A stretch of 64,000 bases of DNA from contig JARDYH010000005.1 in the NCBI GenBank assembly GCA_029215795.1, forward strand, positions 163,209,814 through 163,273,813, written 5' to 3'. The position numbers were made by a program, and so were the translations under genes. Below are positions 11,441 to 22,045 of the stretch, piece by piece (the first letter of the stretch is position 1; each line of letters starts with the position of its first letter). A model generated the notes under the pieces. That model saw nothing but the letters and a program-made list of their open reading frames with translations. It made no database searches and had not been told where the DNA came from. The DNA is from Anniella stebbinsi (lineage: Eukaryota > Chordata > Lepidosauria > Squamata > Anniellidae).

Positions 11441-12135
11441 CGTTTATTAAGAAAGCCACGCATGTTCTTCTCGTCCCCCATCCGGATGATGTCAGCCAGG
11501 TACAGCTCGTTCAGGACACTCACCGTCTCACGGAAGATCTCACATGCGGTAGACACGCCCACTCCGAAGATGGTCAACAGCGGCAAGTAGCCCACGTTGA
11601 ACGCTAGCTTGTACAGCATCAGGCTGAGCCGACGAGGCACCGGAATACTTTGGCGCATGTTTGTACACTCCTGCTGTAGGACAGGTGTTACCTCGGCCAC
11701 CAACACCTCAAAAGTCGCGCGAGACATACAGAAGCGCTCGTCGGCCCAATCCTCCAAGTCCTGCATCTTATTCCACACGGCATCCGTCCGGGGTAGCACC
11801 CAGCGGCGGACGATCTCTCGCTTGGCAAGAAGCTCGGCTGACGTCGAGAGGGGTAGGGCGCAGTGCAGGGCCACTTCCACCGTGCCTTCGGCCAACTTCT
11901 CCGCGATCAACGTGGACGCCGCACGGGGTCGAACCAGCGGCAGGATGGTGGCCCGGAGACAAGGCACAGCCTCCGTTGCTCCGAGGGGCCAGCGGAAAGG
12001 CTCCGTTCCACCTAGAGGCCGCAGCCGGACACGGAATATGTCCTCCTCGTTGGCATCGCCATGGTTCAGCGTGGCCGCCTGGATCGCCCCCTGCAAGCAG
12101 GCCGTTGCAAGCTCCCTCTGGGACATAGTTGCCAC
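11441..12135 (-). pseudogene. PIF/Harbinger transposase, N-terminal part
   Basis: The minus-strand frame starts at MATMSQREL and runs about 230 codons before it meets zinc-finger sequence. The diagnostic stretch is DERFCMSRATFEVLVAEV, then the LMLYKLAF helix region and IFGVGVSTACEIF; these match the helix-turn-helix-like region preceding the DDE catalytic domain of Harbinger transposases. The DDE domain itself is absent because the copy ends at the 11440 junction, so the enzyme cannot catalyse excision. The Myb partner gene lies upstream on the same strand. Sequence is GC-rich, unlike the AT-rich host flanks. Confidence 0.82.
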
Positions 12136-13196
12136 TGCCGGGTGGGCCAGAGGGGGGGCGGGCAGGACTGGAGGAGCAGTGGGCGTGATGGATCAGGAGG
12201 GAGGAGGGGCTAGACTCAGAGTATGGGACTGTCAACTATGGTAGCATGGGAATGGGAGGGCAGGAAGATTTGTTTAGGCTATAGTGCACCTGCAAGATAG
12301 AGGGGAGTGACAGGAAGAGGCCCGAGTGGGGTGCGTGATGGGGATTCGGCACAGCAGGGCGAGTCTACTCTACGACTAGGGGGGATGGGTGCGAGCCTCC
12401 ATGCTGGCGAAAAGGTCTACGGCTGGCCGTGGATTGGGCGGTGGCGGCGGCGGACGCTGCGTTCCAGACGTCGAATGCGACGTAATACTTCTCCCAGGGC
12501 CACCTCCAGAGCGTGGAGATGCAGTGCCTTTTGGGCCCTCCGCCTTCTACGGATGGCACGGCGGAGGGAGCGTAGTTTCCCTGGGAGGCGAGAACAGAAG
12601 GGGGGAGGGGAGGGGGAGAGCCATCAGTGACACGGAGGCCACAGCAACACCACTGCATCCCGCCCAACAGCCCAGTAACCAACCTCCACGCCGAAGGGCC
12701 CTTCGGCATCGGACAATGCGCCCTGCACAGTGACCGTCGGACCTGTAGGGTGCTGCCATCATGACTGGTCCTGGCTGTAATGAGGGGAGATAGGGCCGGG
12801 AACAAGAGGCATCCAGCGTGTGCAACAATGTTGCATAGGGATGCTGATGGACATGGCCTTGAGCGTCTGGACCGGGCCGAGGGAGGTGTCGGCCAGAGGG
12901 ACGGGGCTCTAAGGGGGTCTTATCGCGTATAGGGGTGGGGGCGCAACGACTACAGCACAGCGCTATGGTTCATAGGCGGCTGGGTCTAGGGCCCCATAGG
13001 ACGACATCGCCTTAGGCCATGTCGTCCTGAGTGGGTCTTTCCACCCCCTCCTCCTCCCCTCCTCCGCTCCCTCTTCGTCGGTGTCTGGTGGGATGGCGTG
13101 GCCCCGCTTTGGGCGCCCTCCTATGCTCCGCAGCACCTGCCCTCCAGCCAGCCCCCCTGCCTTCCCTGAGGCACCTGCTGCTGATGACGCCGAACG
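12136..13196 (-). mobile_element. Harbinger internal non-coding segment
   Basis: This GC-rich sequence lies between the transposase and Myb genes, both read to the left. Open frames on either strand are compositional and show no domains. It probably holds the transposase promoter and UTRs. Confidence 0.5.
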
Positions 13197-15246
13197 TCAG
13201 GCCTGATATGGCGCGGCCAGTGGTGGGGGCAAGTCCTGCTGTTGCTGCGGTGGCGCCATGTATCCGTACGGCCCCTTGTAGGGTGCTGGCTGCGGTGGCC
13301 CATGGTAGGCTCCACGGAACGATTGTGCGAGATTCCTGAGCACCTCGGTTTGGCGGTTGATGGCTGCTGTGCGCTCCCGCATGCCTCGGTCGATGATGGC
13401 ATCGGTGGCGGCCATGGCCTCGGTCATCCCAGTGACATGGTGCTCCAGACCTATTCGCACGTTCCTCCCCACCTCCCGTATGGCTTGGGCGCACTCTTCC
13501 ACGGCTTGACTGGCTGTGCGTGTAGCCCACACGGTGAGGACGCGCTCCTTGGTGCGCCTGGCCTCCTCCTCGGCCGCCATGCGTGTGAATAGGTCGTGGA
13601 TGCGCTCCCCAGTTGTCTCCATGACCGCGACTAACTCCCTAGCCACCTGCAGCTGGTCCGCCCTGCGCCTGTTGCGCATTCGGACACACATCTGCGCGTT
13701 GGTCAGGGGATGGGCTTCTTCGGCCGCATCCTCACTGTGCTCGCCTACATGCAGTGGCAGCGGCTCCTCCTCTAGGGGGGCCGCTCCCTCCATCGGCTCA
13801 TCCTCCGGCTGTGGGGAGCCCTCAATCTCCTGCTCCAGCACAGCCTCCCCAGCCTCGAGCTCCGCATCCGACAGTGCTTCCTCTTCCATCGCTTCCATCT
13901 CCACGTACGTTTCATCGGTGCCCTGCGTATCGATGTGCAGCAACTCTTCCTGGGACGGTGACAGTTCTGGCTCGTGCACCTCGCCCACCTGTTGTTCCAC
14001 AAGCAGCTCCATTTCAGCCTGGTTCTCCTGTGACACTGGCCCCGTTTCCGTCACAACATCCAGGATCCCGTGCGGGATTCCCTCCACCATACTTGCGTGT
14101 TTCGAGGACCCTAGCCGCGTACGTGGTGCTGGCACTGGCCATGCCACTCGCTCTGCAGTGGCTGCCATGCTCCCTTTCACGAGAGTTGACTGTGGACGCG
14201 ACGGCCCTGGCTCTTCCTCCCCCTGCTGGGTCTCTGGCACCAGGGGGACGGGTGCGGGTTCCTCTACCTGCATGTCCACACAGATGAGGCGTATGAAGGC
14301 CGTGTGGCTGCTGCTGCTGGAGGAGGCTGGCGTGGGGGAGATGCTGCTCGAGGTGGTGGCTGTCCTGGGCAGCAGAGGTGGCGGCTTCGCAAGCACTGAT
14401 GGGCTTTGGGATGCTGCGGGGCGGCTCTTTATCCTCGCCTTGGCCAGACATGGTTTGGCTGCTGCTCTCAGAACCTTCTTCGCAGGGGGTGTGCATGATG
14501 ATTTGGACCCTTTCTTGGGGGGGGTGCGGCCGATGCTTTTGGAGCTGTCTTGGGGGGGGTGTAGCCGATGCTTTGGGAGCCGTCTTGGCAGGGGGTGCGG
14601 CTGATGCTTTGGGAGCCGTCTTGGCAGGGGGTGCGGCTGATGCTTTGGGAGCCATCTTGGGGGGGTACAAGTGCATCCTTTGGAGCCGTCTTGGCAGGGG
14701 GCATTGGCCGTGGGTCGACCGTCCTTGATGGCGGCTCCTGTTTCCGTGCACCAGGGCCCTTCTCCCGTGTCGCTCCTTGTTGCATCCGAGCTCGTTGTCA
14801 TGTGCACGGTGGCTCATTGGTGGTGACCCCGCTGCCCGCCGTGTGCCCTGGGACGACGTCGTGGCGCTCCAACAGCAGGCGTGACAGTTCGTCGTAGAAG
14901 GGCATGGTGCGTGGCTGGGCGCCGGTTCTTTTGTTGTGAGTGACGACCTCCTTGAACTTCCTCTTGAGTCCGTGCAGCTTGTCCTTGCATTGCTTGCCAT
15001 TGCGGTCGTATCCCCGTTCCTGCATTTTCTTGGCTAGCCAGGGGTAGAGCTGATCGGGCCTGGCAGTGGTCATAATCCTCCTGGCTTCCGGGCTTCCCCA
15101 GAGCTCTATGAATTGGCCGATCTCCTCCTCGGACCAGCGCAGCGCTCTGCGTTGTTCCTGGGGTCCTGGCTGCTCCCCTCTTCAGGGGTGGGTGAGCCGG
15201 AGTCCTCGGCCAGATCGTCCCTTGCCCCCTCTCCCTTTGGCTCCAT
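13197..15246 (-). pseudogene. Harbinger Myb/trihelix-like DNA-binding protein
   Basis: This is the second gene of Harbinger elements; in the family, the Myb-like protein binds the transposon ends and brings the transposase to the nucleus. A plausible start at 15246 gives an acidic leader (MEPKGEGARDDLAEDSG). A frame change leads into a trihelix SANT domain: LRWSEEEIGQFIELWGS, PDQLYPWLAKKMQERGYDRN, then GKQCKDKLHGLKRKFKEVV, with the usual tryptophans. A second change near 14800 enters the long frame that continues to 13197. That C-terminal part has a Pro/Ala/Lys repeat zone (about 14560-14720), a Glu-rich acidic middle, and a helical end with NRRRADQLQVARELVAVMET and a PPQQQQD tail. At least two frameshifts make it a pseudogene, though most of it is still readable. 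Confidence 0.78.
14565..14720. repeat. 36-bp in-gene tandem repeat
   Basis: Nearly perfect copies of a 36-bp unit (around gggagccgtcttggcagggg plus tgcggctgatgcttt) encode a KTAPKASAAPPA-like repeat in one frame on the minus strand. All three minus frames stay open over parts of it, so slippage here is the probable source of the frame changes in the Myb-like gene. Confidence 0.75.
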
Positions 15247-16018
15247 GTTGCCAACGGGTGTATGTTGCATTGGTGACGGTGGTCTGTGCCCTGGGCTGCC
15301 TTTCCCCGTCCCGTGTGGTTGTTTGTTGGTGGGTGCTGGTGGGCTCTAGTGCTTGCTGTGAATGTGCCCTGTGCGTAGGCATATTTGTCTTTGGTGGCTG
15401 GGGCTGCTTCTTGTCCTTGGGATTGTTGTGCATACCTCTGCCTGTTTTCCAACACATCTGCAGATGGCTGGTTGGTGCCCACGGGCGCCCTTTGCCATGC
15501 AGTTTTGTGCGTCTTGGGGATGTACATGGCTGTTCGTTGCTGTCCGATCGTCTTGGGCGAATGGAGGGTGCTCCCTGGGTGCCTCTTCCCCGTCCCTCGT
15601 ACGTCTGGGTGAAGCGAGGGTGGAGGTGGCGTTGCAGTGGGGGTCTACTCTGGATGGGGTGTTGTTCTCCCTGTTGGGGTGGGGGGGCTACCACTCATTC
15701 CTGGGCGCCTGGGGTTGTTGCTTATTCTGTCTCTCCCTTCCCCCCTTTGCTGTAGTGCCCTTCTGGTGCGCTTCCCTTTCCATTTGGGTGACTGACTGGG
15801 CACCGTGCGTGAGTGCTTGCAGGAGCTGGCTCCTTTTTGAGCTCCGTGCCGGCTGCCTGGTGGGGGAGGCAGGCGTCCTGGTTGCTATGGCGGCGAAACC
15901 AGCGATCTGTTGCAAGCGCGCCTGAGCTCCCGCCCGCTTTCTGCCGCTCTTGCCGCTCTCCTCTATGGTCTTTTGCGTTAACGTACTCACCTCAGTTGTT
16001 TAACCAACGCACCTCAAG
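15247..16018 (-). mobile_element. Harbinger 5' flank of the Myb gene
   Basis: The GC-rich composition of the element continues to about 15950 and then falls to host level. No protein domain is seen in the long but biased frames on either strand. It probably contains the promoter of the Myb-like gene. Confidence 0.5.
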
Positions 16019-16221
16019 TGGCTGAATTCGGACAACACGGTAGTCAATTGACTAACTTTTAAACAACTCACAAGCAAACAACTCCGTTGTTTAAAACTGC
16101 AACTTAAACAACCGTGGGTTGGTTAACCGTTGTGTGGCTGAATTCGGACGACACGTTGAGCTAACCAGCTGACGGTTGTTTAACTTAACAACCGTTGCTT
16201 AACGTGTCGTCCGAATTGAGC
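16019..16221. mobile_element. Harbinger-type terminal repeats / small hairpin MITE
   Basis: The motif ggctgaattcggac(a/g)acacg occurs forward at 16019 and again at 16135. It occurs inverted as cgtgtcgtccgaattgagcc ending at 16221. The segment 16135-16221 is thus an 87-bp hairpin, and the region between is rich in ttgtttaac/gttaacaa palindromes. The same terminal motif bounds the intact MITE at 63516-63735. I infer that 16221 is the right end of the Harbinger block; its left end is missing. Confidence 0.7.
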
Positions 16222-16336
16222 CATTGAAAACGTTTTGAAAACTGTATATGGAGTGTGTCCTGGGCCCCAACAGTTCTCAAAACCGTTACAAAATGTTTTA
16301 AACTGTTTTAAAGCAGTAGTGTAGATAGGCTGTATG
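16222..16336. mobile_element. Left-truncated MITE (full copy at 32612)
   Basis: It begins inside the element (attgaaaacg) and runs to gtgtagataggctg. The TIR beginning agcctatctacac, present in unit B, is absent here, and the sequence adjoins the Harbinger terminal repeat directly. Confidence 0.75.
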
Positions 16337-16689
16337 TCGCCCTGGGTTGCTTTCCGTAAGGGTGAGGTGAAAAATTTTCCACGAGTAAAACGAGCCTTAG
16401 CTTCATGGTTTAAATAATTTAAAGATTTCTGCCTTGTACTATTCGAAGTGCTCAAGGCAGGATAGAGAAATAGCACAGTATGCTGATGTGTCCTGATTCC
16501 AATAGCTCACACTCTTCAGTTATGCAAAGCACCTGCTCACTTTTGTAGTATGACTTTCATCACAAGAAGATCCTGTTTGTGACTATGGAAATGAACAAAC
16601 CTCCCCACAAAGTCCAGGCCTCTGTTTTGGGGAAGGTTGTGGCAAGTCTTTCTACAAAGAGACTCATCAGAGGAGCCCTCCAGGATCAC

Positions 16690-16800
16690 AGAGTTTAGGA
16701 TGGCAACTTGTTTTGGAATACAACTCCCATACGCTCCAGCCACCATAGCCAGGGTTTATGGGAATTGTAATTCACAATATCTGGAGGGCAATAGGTTGCC
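16690..16800. repeat. Short foldback repeat in unit A
   Basis: The arm gaatacaactcccatacgct pairs with tatgggaattgtaattcac around agccaccatagccagg. It lies just past the gene's stop codon on the minus strand; the unit B counterpart is at about 33130-33220. Confidence 0.55.
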
Positions 16801-16847
16801 TTCATATAGCTCTAGTGACAGGTCATTTTTGTGTAGATTTCAGTGCC

Positions 16848-17368
16848 TCAAGGATGCAGTGTAAGTTCAGTTCCAACCCACACACGGAACCAAGGGTAGA
16901 TCATTTCCCCAGAAAAAGAAGCTGACTGGAAAGTGTAGAATGAAAGCTTAGTTTCGGCATTGAAAAAATCCACCAGCCCTTGGGTGTAATCCAGAAACAC
17001 ACGAATCCTCCGGGGCTTCTTGTCAAAACTAAGCCGTGTGGGGGGGGAGGTGAAAGCTACGTAGTTCCCCTTTCCCTCATATTCTCCCACACCCCAGATG
17101 CTTGCGTTAGTGCTAAAGTCAGTCTCTCCTTTTCTCTTCACAGACTCCTTGGCAACCCCCACAGCCCACTCCCCATCGCCCTTGATTTCAACCTCCCAGC
17201 AGTGTTTCCCTGAGTTGAATCCTTGTTGGCCCAGCACCCAAACACGCCTATCGAATCTCTCAATGTTGTTGGGAAGGTTCTGCTTCGTCTCTCCCCATGT
17301 GGCGCTTTTCCGATCCGGAGACATGATAATCCGTCGATGGGCAATGTCTGGATCCAGAGTCACAGCGG
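16848..17368 (-). CDS. PRY-SPRY (B30.2) exon of butyrophilin-like gene, copy A
   Basis: This is the terminal exon, preceded by a strong acceptor (cttctttttctcctgcag). It encodes a complete PRY-SPRY domain of about 172 residues ending at a stop. PRY opens with VTLDPDIAHRR and includes SPDRKSATWG. SPRY shows RVWVLGQQGFNSGKHCWEVE, WAVGVAKESVKRKG, RIRVFLDYTQGLVDFF and a final PWFRVWVG. B30.2 domains bind protein or phosphoantigen ligands in butyrophilins and TRIMs; in squamates a related domain was recruited as vespryn/ohanin-type venom protein. The exon starts in phase 1, which matches the 90-bp TM exon at 19570-19659. It is fully open, with about a dozen differences from copy B, mostly substitutions. 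Whether this is a butyrophilin, a TRIM-like relative or a vespryn-type gene is unresolved. Confidence 0.88.
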
Positions 17369-17433
17369 CTGCAGGAGAAAAAGAAGATGGCGGGTAGATG
17401 ATGGTAGTCTCTCTCCCAGGGAAGAGATTGGTG

Positions 17434-17642
17434 GCTCACACTGGCCTAATCCACACCAAGCAGGATACAGCACTATAAAAGCATAGCAAAGCAGTATAGA
17501 AGAGGCAGGAGCCATGCTACTGCTTTATAGTGGTATTGAAGTGCACTGACAACTGTTGGGGCTCATGACACATACCATATACTGCTTTCAGACCACTTTC
17601 ATAGTCCAGATCCTGCTTGCTGTGGATTAGGCCACTGTGGCA
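17434..17642. mobile_element. Foldback MITE upstream of the SPRY exon, copy A
   Basis: The ends cactggcctaatccac and gtggattaggccactg are inverted repeats. The arms stay complementary over about 60 bp (agcaggatacagcactat against atagtccagatcctgct). It sits in the intron that precedes the SPRY exon and is shared with unit B (33852-34060), so it predates the duplication. The hAT-like CA(C/G)TG ends suggest a class, but I see no clear 8-bp duplication. Confidence 0.75.
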
Positions 17643-19569
17643 GAATCAGTAACAGGCGCTAAGGTTCTTGCATTTTCCAGATGTGGACAATCTGGGACTC
17701 CGCCCCCCCCCCCCCCCCCCCGCCAAAAATGGAGTCAAGAGGAGGCATGGTTGGGCATCTGCCAAGGGCCCGTATCCCACTGAGACTTCCTCCACCATTG
17801 CAACCTGCTTGTTCACCTGCTCCTTGCTCTGACCCAGACAATGGTGGTGGTGAGGAGAAGAAGCAGGAGATGCCCCTGCCTACATGGTCACTGGTTCTCT
17901 GTCTGGCAAGCAAGTAAGTAGTAACAACCATGAAAAAGAGGATGAGGAGCAAAAGGAGCTGGTGATAATGGCCATGAGAATGGACACCTGCTGAGGAAGG
18001 GGGTCGCTGAAGGTGTTTTCCTCAAGATACTCCAAAATCTGGAATCAGCGCTGCTTCCAGCTGTTGCTAAATTCCAACTCCATTTGAACATATTTTAATA
18101 GCCCTATCCAGCATGGTGTATGATCAGGGATGAGGGAAACTGTAGTCCAGGAACATCTGGAGGGCCACAGGTATCCAACCCCTGCTAGATCTTCAGGCAA
18201 CGCCTCCAACTTTGAGGGCCACACAAGGGATTTTTTTTATTTTGCTGATGCTGCTTTTCCTACCACAGGGCTGCAGTAAAGAAGCAATAAATGCAGCTTT
18301 ATCTGCTGCGTTCATTGACTTTATTCCTTCCAACAGTTTGCAGATAAAAATTGGGGTGCCCTTGTAACACCCTAATGGTTGTTTCAAGCTGGATTGTTGC
18401 AGGCTAATAATTCAAGAATCTGACAAACAGAAGGGGTTTAAAATTACCGTTTGAACTGCCTGGGATCCAATCACAGGTATTGAGTGACTTCAATGAGCAG
18501 GAACCGTTCTGGAAAACTTTCAAAAAAATATATATCTCAGGTTAGTACAGGCCAGTAGCCAGTTTAAAGGTTCTGGGGGTGGGAGTTGCCAAAACGGTTA
18601 AGGACATTCATCTGATTTACAGGCATTTTAAAGACAAAATTATAAACTGATTTTTAATTATTTGTTTATTTAAAAAAATGGGGGCTGAGAAAACATAGGG
18701 GGGCAACAACCCCCAGTCCACCCCTGGCTATTGGATCTGCCCTTCTTGGGTCCGTCCCTGATATTTGGAAGCTTACGAGTATCCAGTGCAAAGTGGGAGG
18801 TGTGGCAGAGGCAATCTTCACATACGCCATGCTTCCCACTCTGCAATTTAGCTAGATTGGCTTTTTTGCCCATCTAGCTGATGCATTGGGGAAGGAGAGA
18901 AGGAGGCTGGGGAGGTCTGGGAATACAGCATAAGCCCTCCCCTTCCCGCCCACCAGCACACACCCTTTCCCGTCCCTTCAAGATCACCTTTGTGACCTCG
19001 GAAAGGTAGACAGCACGATTTCTCTATACCGGCTGTGAGGGGGCAGAGAGCTCGGACTTCTGGGTCCAAGATCGGAACGCTGTCTCCAACTTTGGATCCA
19101 AGAATTCAAAGTATCCTATGCCCCCACCCCACACTCTAACTAGCGGCCATAGGATTGCTCTCTTAGTGGTTTGCAAACTCAGACAATAAAAGACAACATC
19201 ATAATTATTACAGATACTCATCAGCAAAACATTTTAAACCCAAACTCCTCAAAACGCAACAATTAATAAACAAACAAACCGGCATCAGTTCCTTAATGGC
19301 ATCAGTCCTTTCAAATGGGGTTATTAAACTGCTGCTGCCACCCTTCCTTCTCCTCCCCACTCCCACATCAATTTCGCATCCAGAAATGTAATAGATGAAG
19401 CTTTTCTGACATGGGCATAAATTAACCACTGAAACTTCATCTTCTATATTTTGCTATATTTCGCCTGTAAAAGACACAAGAACAGGGTCAGGGAAATATG
19501 TAGCAATCCTCAACATCTTCAACTATGTGGTACAACATGGAAACGTCTTAGAATACAGTAGAAACCTAC
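17643..19569. other. Intron between TM and SPRY exons, copy A
   Basis: A C homopolymer (about 17703-17722) is the one feature at the left end. A foldback repeat lies at 18108-18180. I looked for the short heptad exons that many butyrophilins carry between TM and SPRY; the candidate after cttttacag near 19469 has no good donor, so I do not call one. The remainder matches unit B with scattered changes. Confidence 0.5.
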
Positions 19570-19659
19570 CTAGTACAAGTGTGATTAGACCCACGTTCAG
19601 AACAATGCTTCCTACCAGCAATACCCCCAGGGTGATTTTCCAGCGTTTTGAGTGAGAAC
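19570..19659 (-). CDS. Transmembrane exon of butyrophilin-like gene, copy A
   Basis: A 90-bp phase 1-1 exon lies between a tcttacag acceptor and a gtaggt donor. It encodes SHSKRWK followed by a 22-residue hydrophobic helix from ITLGVLLVGS to NVGLITLVL. Spliced directly to the SPRY exon it reads ...TLVL-A-AVTLDPD in frame, so the two exons fit without anything between them. The basic residues sit before the helix and none follow it. By the positive-inside rule this favours a cytosolic N-terminus, the reverse of classical butyrophilins. Copy B has the same exon with a better gtaagt donor and one Arg-to-Cys change. Confidence 0.72.
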
Positions 19660-19731
19660 CTGTAAGATTTAAGTTGAATCATGAAATCACAGCTGTAGCT
19701 GCTTTCAGTTTACTAAAAGTCCAAGTCAGAC

Positions 19732-19935
19732 CTGCAACAAAATATTGCTGTGTAGAGCACTCCTCTTTAGGTTTACAGCTGGCCGTGCCTTCTTCCAGGA
19801 TATTACATTGCATTAAAACAATGGGTTCCAACTCTGGGTAGTCCTTCTCCCAACAAGACAGAATCCTTGATTTGTGCATGTGCATGCAGCAAGAGCAATT
19901 AGACAGTGTGCACCAGGACGCTCACTCTGTCATAA
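19732..19935 (-). CDS. Candidate upstream exon, cysteine-rich, copy A (left boundary uncertain)
   Basis: An open frame reads WCTLSNCSCCMHMHKSRILS, CWEKDYPELEP, LEEGTASCKP and ends QQYFVA at a phase-1 gcag/gtctga donor. Joining it to the TM exon keeps frame (YFVA-G-SHSKRWK). The frame is also open in unit B (about 36298-36500) with several substitutions. The implied intron is only 72 nt, short for a vertebrate, and the acceptor side is unclear (no good polypyrimidine tract near 19940). I do not recognise the domain. Confidence 0.3.
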
Positions 19936-19959
19936 CATCTGAACCGTTCATGATATAAT

Positions 19960-20450
19960 CAGGAGTGGGCAACGCATAGCCTCGGCCCACATATGGCCCT
20001 GCAGGGCCATTTTGTACTACCCTCATGTGTTCCCCCGCATCACAGCCGCTGCCTTGGCTCCTACCAGTCCGCCTAAAGAGCTGTTTGGTGGGCTGGTAGG
20101 AGCTTCAAGCTTCAGGGAAAGAGGCTATGTGAAGCATCATCCCCACACATCCTCTTTCCTTGGAGAATCTGGCTCCTGTCAGCCCACCAATCAGCTTTTT
20201 AGCAGGCTGGTAGGATGCTGATGCAGCAAAGGGAAAGGGTATACATGGCGATAACTCCCAGCTCTCTTTCCCTGGGGAATCGCTATGATGGAGGAGAGGT
20301 TAAATATTCCTCCCCACTACAGCAATCTGCAGTAACCTCCCCACTACATTAGCATGCAGCAACGTCCCTTCGAAGGGTGGGGGAGACTTTAACCTCCCTC
20401 TCATCCCTACAATATTACTCAGTATCACCTCCTGAAGACACATTGGGCCT
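19960..20450. repeat. Unidentified interspersed repeat, unit A
   Basis: The sequence includes the widespread gagtgggcaacgcatagcct start and an imperfect tandem of about 100 bp (tggctcctaccagtccgcct near 20055 and tggctcctgtcagcccacca near 20170). It is shared with unit B at about 36525-37000. No gene is visible. Confidence 0.4.
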
Positions 20451-20500
20451 GTTCAGACAACACGTTAAGCCATGGTTAGGCTGCTAACCCATTTGCAGCA
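20447..20500. mobile_element. Truncated MITE, unit A
   Basis: Only the first 50 or so bases of the MITE at 36998-37206 remain (gggcctgttcagacaacacg onward). The rest and about 400 bp beyond it are gone, showing a deletion in unit A after duplication. Confidence 0.7.
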
Positions 20501-20554
20501 AATGTGTTTTTTTCATTCTTTATACAAATTCTGATTGGATTGGCAGTTGAATCT

Positions 20555-20745
20555 AACATATCTCAGTCGTAGAGCATCTGCTTTGCATGCAGCGAGTCCC
20601 CGGTTTGATCCCCGGCACCTCCAGGTAGGGCAGGAAAAACTCCTGACTGAAACCCTGGGGAGCCCCTGCTAGTCAGTGTTGGCAATACAGGGCTAGATGG
20701 ACCAATAGCCTGACTCAGAATGAGGCAACATCCTATGTTCCTATT
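20555..20745 (+). repeat. tRNA-Ala-headed SINE, unit A
   Basis: The head tcgtagagcatctgctttgc plus the B-box ccccggtttgatcccc resembles tRNA-Ala, followed by a SINE body ending near gcaacatcctatgttcc. It cannot fold as a whole tRNA because the acceptor stem and its 3' half are replaced, so it is a SINE and not a tRNA gene. Present at the same place in unit B. Confidence 0.8.
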
Positions 20746-21079
20746 CCCAAAATAACGCATGATGTATTTGCTCAGACCCCGCAGTGAGGAAGTGCACTAC
20801 AGTGAAACAATTCTTATTCTTAAAGTAGGTCACACTTACTTTTTAAAAAGTAAGCATGATGTACTTTAAAAATAAGTTTCCAGAGCGTTGTGTCATTGTG
20901 ATGCTCTTCCTTACCACAGCATGTGCTCAAGAAGCGTAATCAGCATGACACCGTCCCTTTACCGTTGCTTATATGAGCTGTTTGCTTAAAAACAGAAGCA
21001 GGAGTGCAACCAAATTATTGAAGAGTAGACTTGATGCTGTTTTAGTTACAAATTAGACTTGCAACAAAGTGTAGAGCAC

Positions 21080-22045
21080 TCCTTTAACCGCAGGGCTCGC
21101 TTCAACATTTTTATTAATGATTTGGATGAAGAGGTGCAGGGAATGCTTATCAAATTTTCAGATGACACAAATGTGGGTGGGATCGCTAATACCCTGGAAT
21201 ACAGAAACAAACTTCAAAGTGGTCTTGATAGACTGGAGCTCTGGGCTGAAAACAACAGAATGAAATTTAATACGGATAAATGCCAAGTTCTACACCAAGG
21301 AAAAAGAAACTAAATGCACAGTTACAAGATGGGGAATACTTGGCTCAGCAATACAGCAAGCGAGAAGGATCTTGGAATTGTTGTAGATCACAAGCTGAAT
21401 ATGAGCCAACAGTGTGATGTGGTGGCAAAAAAACCAAATGCTATTTTGGGCTGCATTAATAGAAGTATAGCTTCCAAATCGCGTGAGGTACTGGTTCCCC
21501 TCTATTCAGCACTGGTTAGGCCCCATCTTGAGTATTGTCTCCAGTTCTGGGCACCATACTTCAAGAAGGATGCAGACAACCTGGAGTGTGTTCAGAGGAG
21601 GGCAACAAGGATGATCAGGGGTCTAGAAACAAAGCCCTATGAGGAGAGACTGAAAGAACTGGGCATGTTTAACCTGGAGAAGATAAGATTGAGGGGAGGC
21701 ATGATAACACTCTTCAAATACTTGAAAGGTTGTCACACAGAGGAGAGCCAGGATCTCTTCTCGATCAACCCAGAGTGCAGGATATGGAATAATGGGCTCA
21801 AGTTACAGGAAGCCAGATTCTGTCTAGGCATCAGGAAAAACTTCCTGACTGTTAGAGCAATACGACAATGGAACCAATTACCTAGGGAGGTGGTGGGCTC
21901 TCCCACATTAGAGACATTCAAGAGGCAGCTGGACAACCATCTGTCAGGTGTGCTTTAAGGAAGATTCTTGCATTGAGCAGAGGGTTGGACTCAATGGCCT
22001 TGTAGGCCCCTTCCAACTCTACTATTCTATGATTCTATGTCCTGT
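21080..22045 (+). mobile_element. CR1 LINE, 5'-truncated, unit A
   Basis: Two adjacent frames cover the last part of the CR1 reverse transcriptase: FNIFINDLDEEVQGMLIKFS with DDTN (the catalytic region, DDT), then [39 protein letters not shown] and LGIRKNFLTVRAIRQWNQLP. A one-codon interruption at 21311-21313 separates them. The 3' UTR ends with the CR1 attctatgattctatg tail. A remnant of nearby sequence flanks it on both sides, showing it inserted into an older unit. The unit B copy has the same 5' end. Confidence 0.92.

Noticed and set aside
11597..15925. Long plus-strand open frames over the Harbinger block
   Set aside because: They lie antisense to recognisable transposase and Myb text and are open because the region is GC-rich and stop-poor.
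19440..19475. Heptad exon between TM and SPRY
   Set aside because: A cttttacag acceptor exists, but there is no GT donor at a sensible distance and a stop occurs in the needed phase.
20555..20630. tRNA-Ala-like gene
   Set aside because: Only the left half and B-box resemble a tRNA; the acceptor and T-arm 3' strands are missing and the body is SINE. The same holds at 37715 and 48178.
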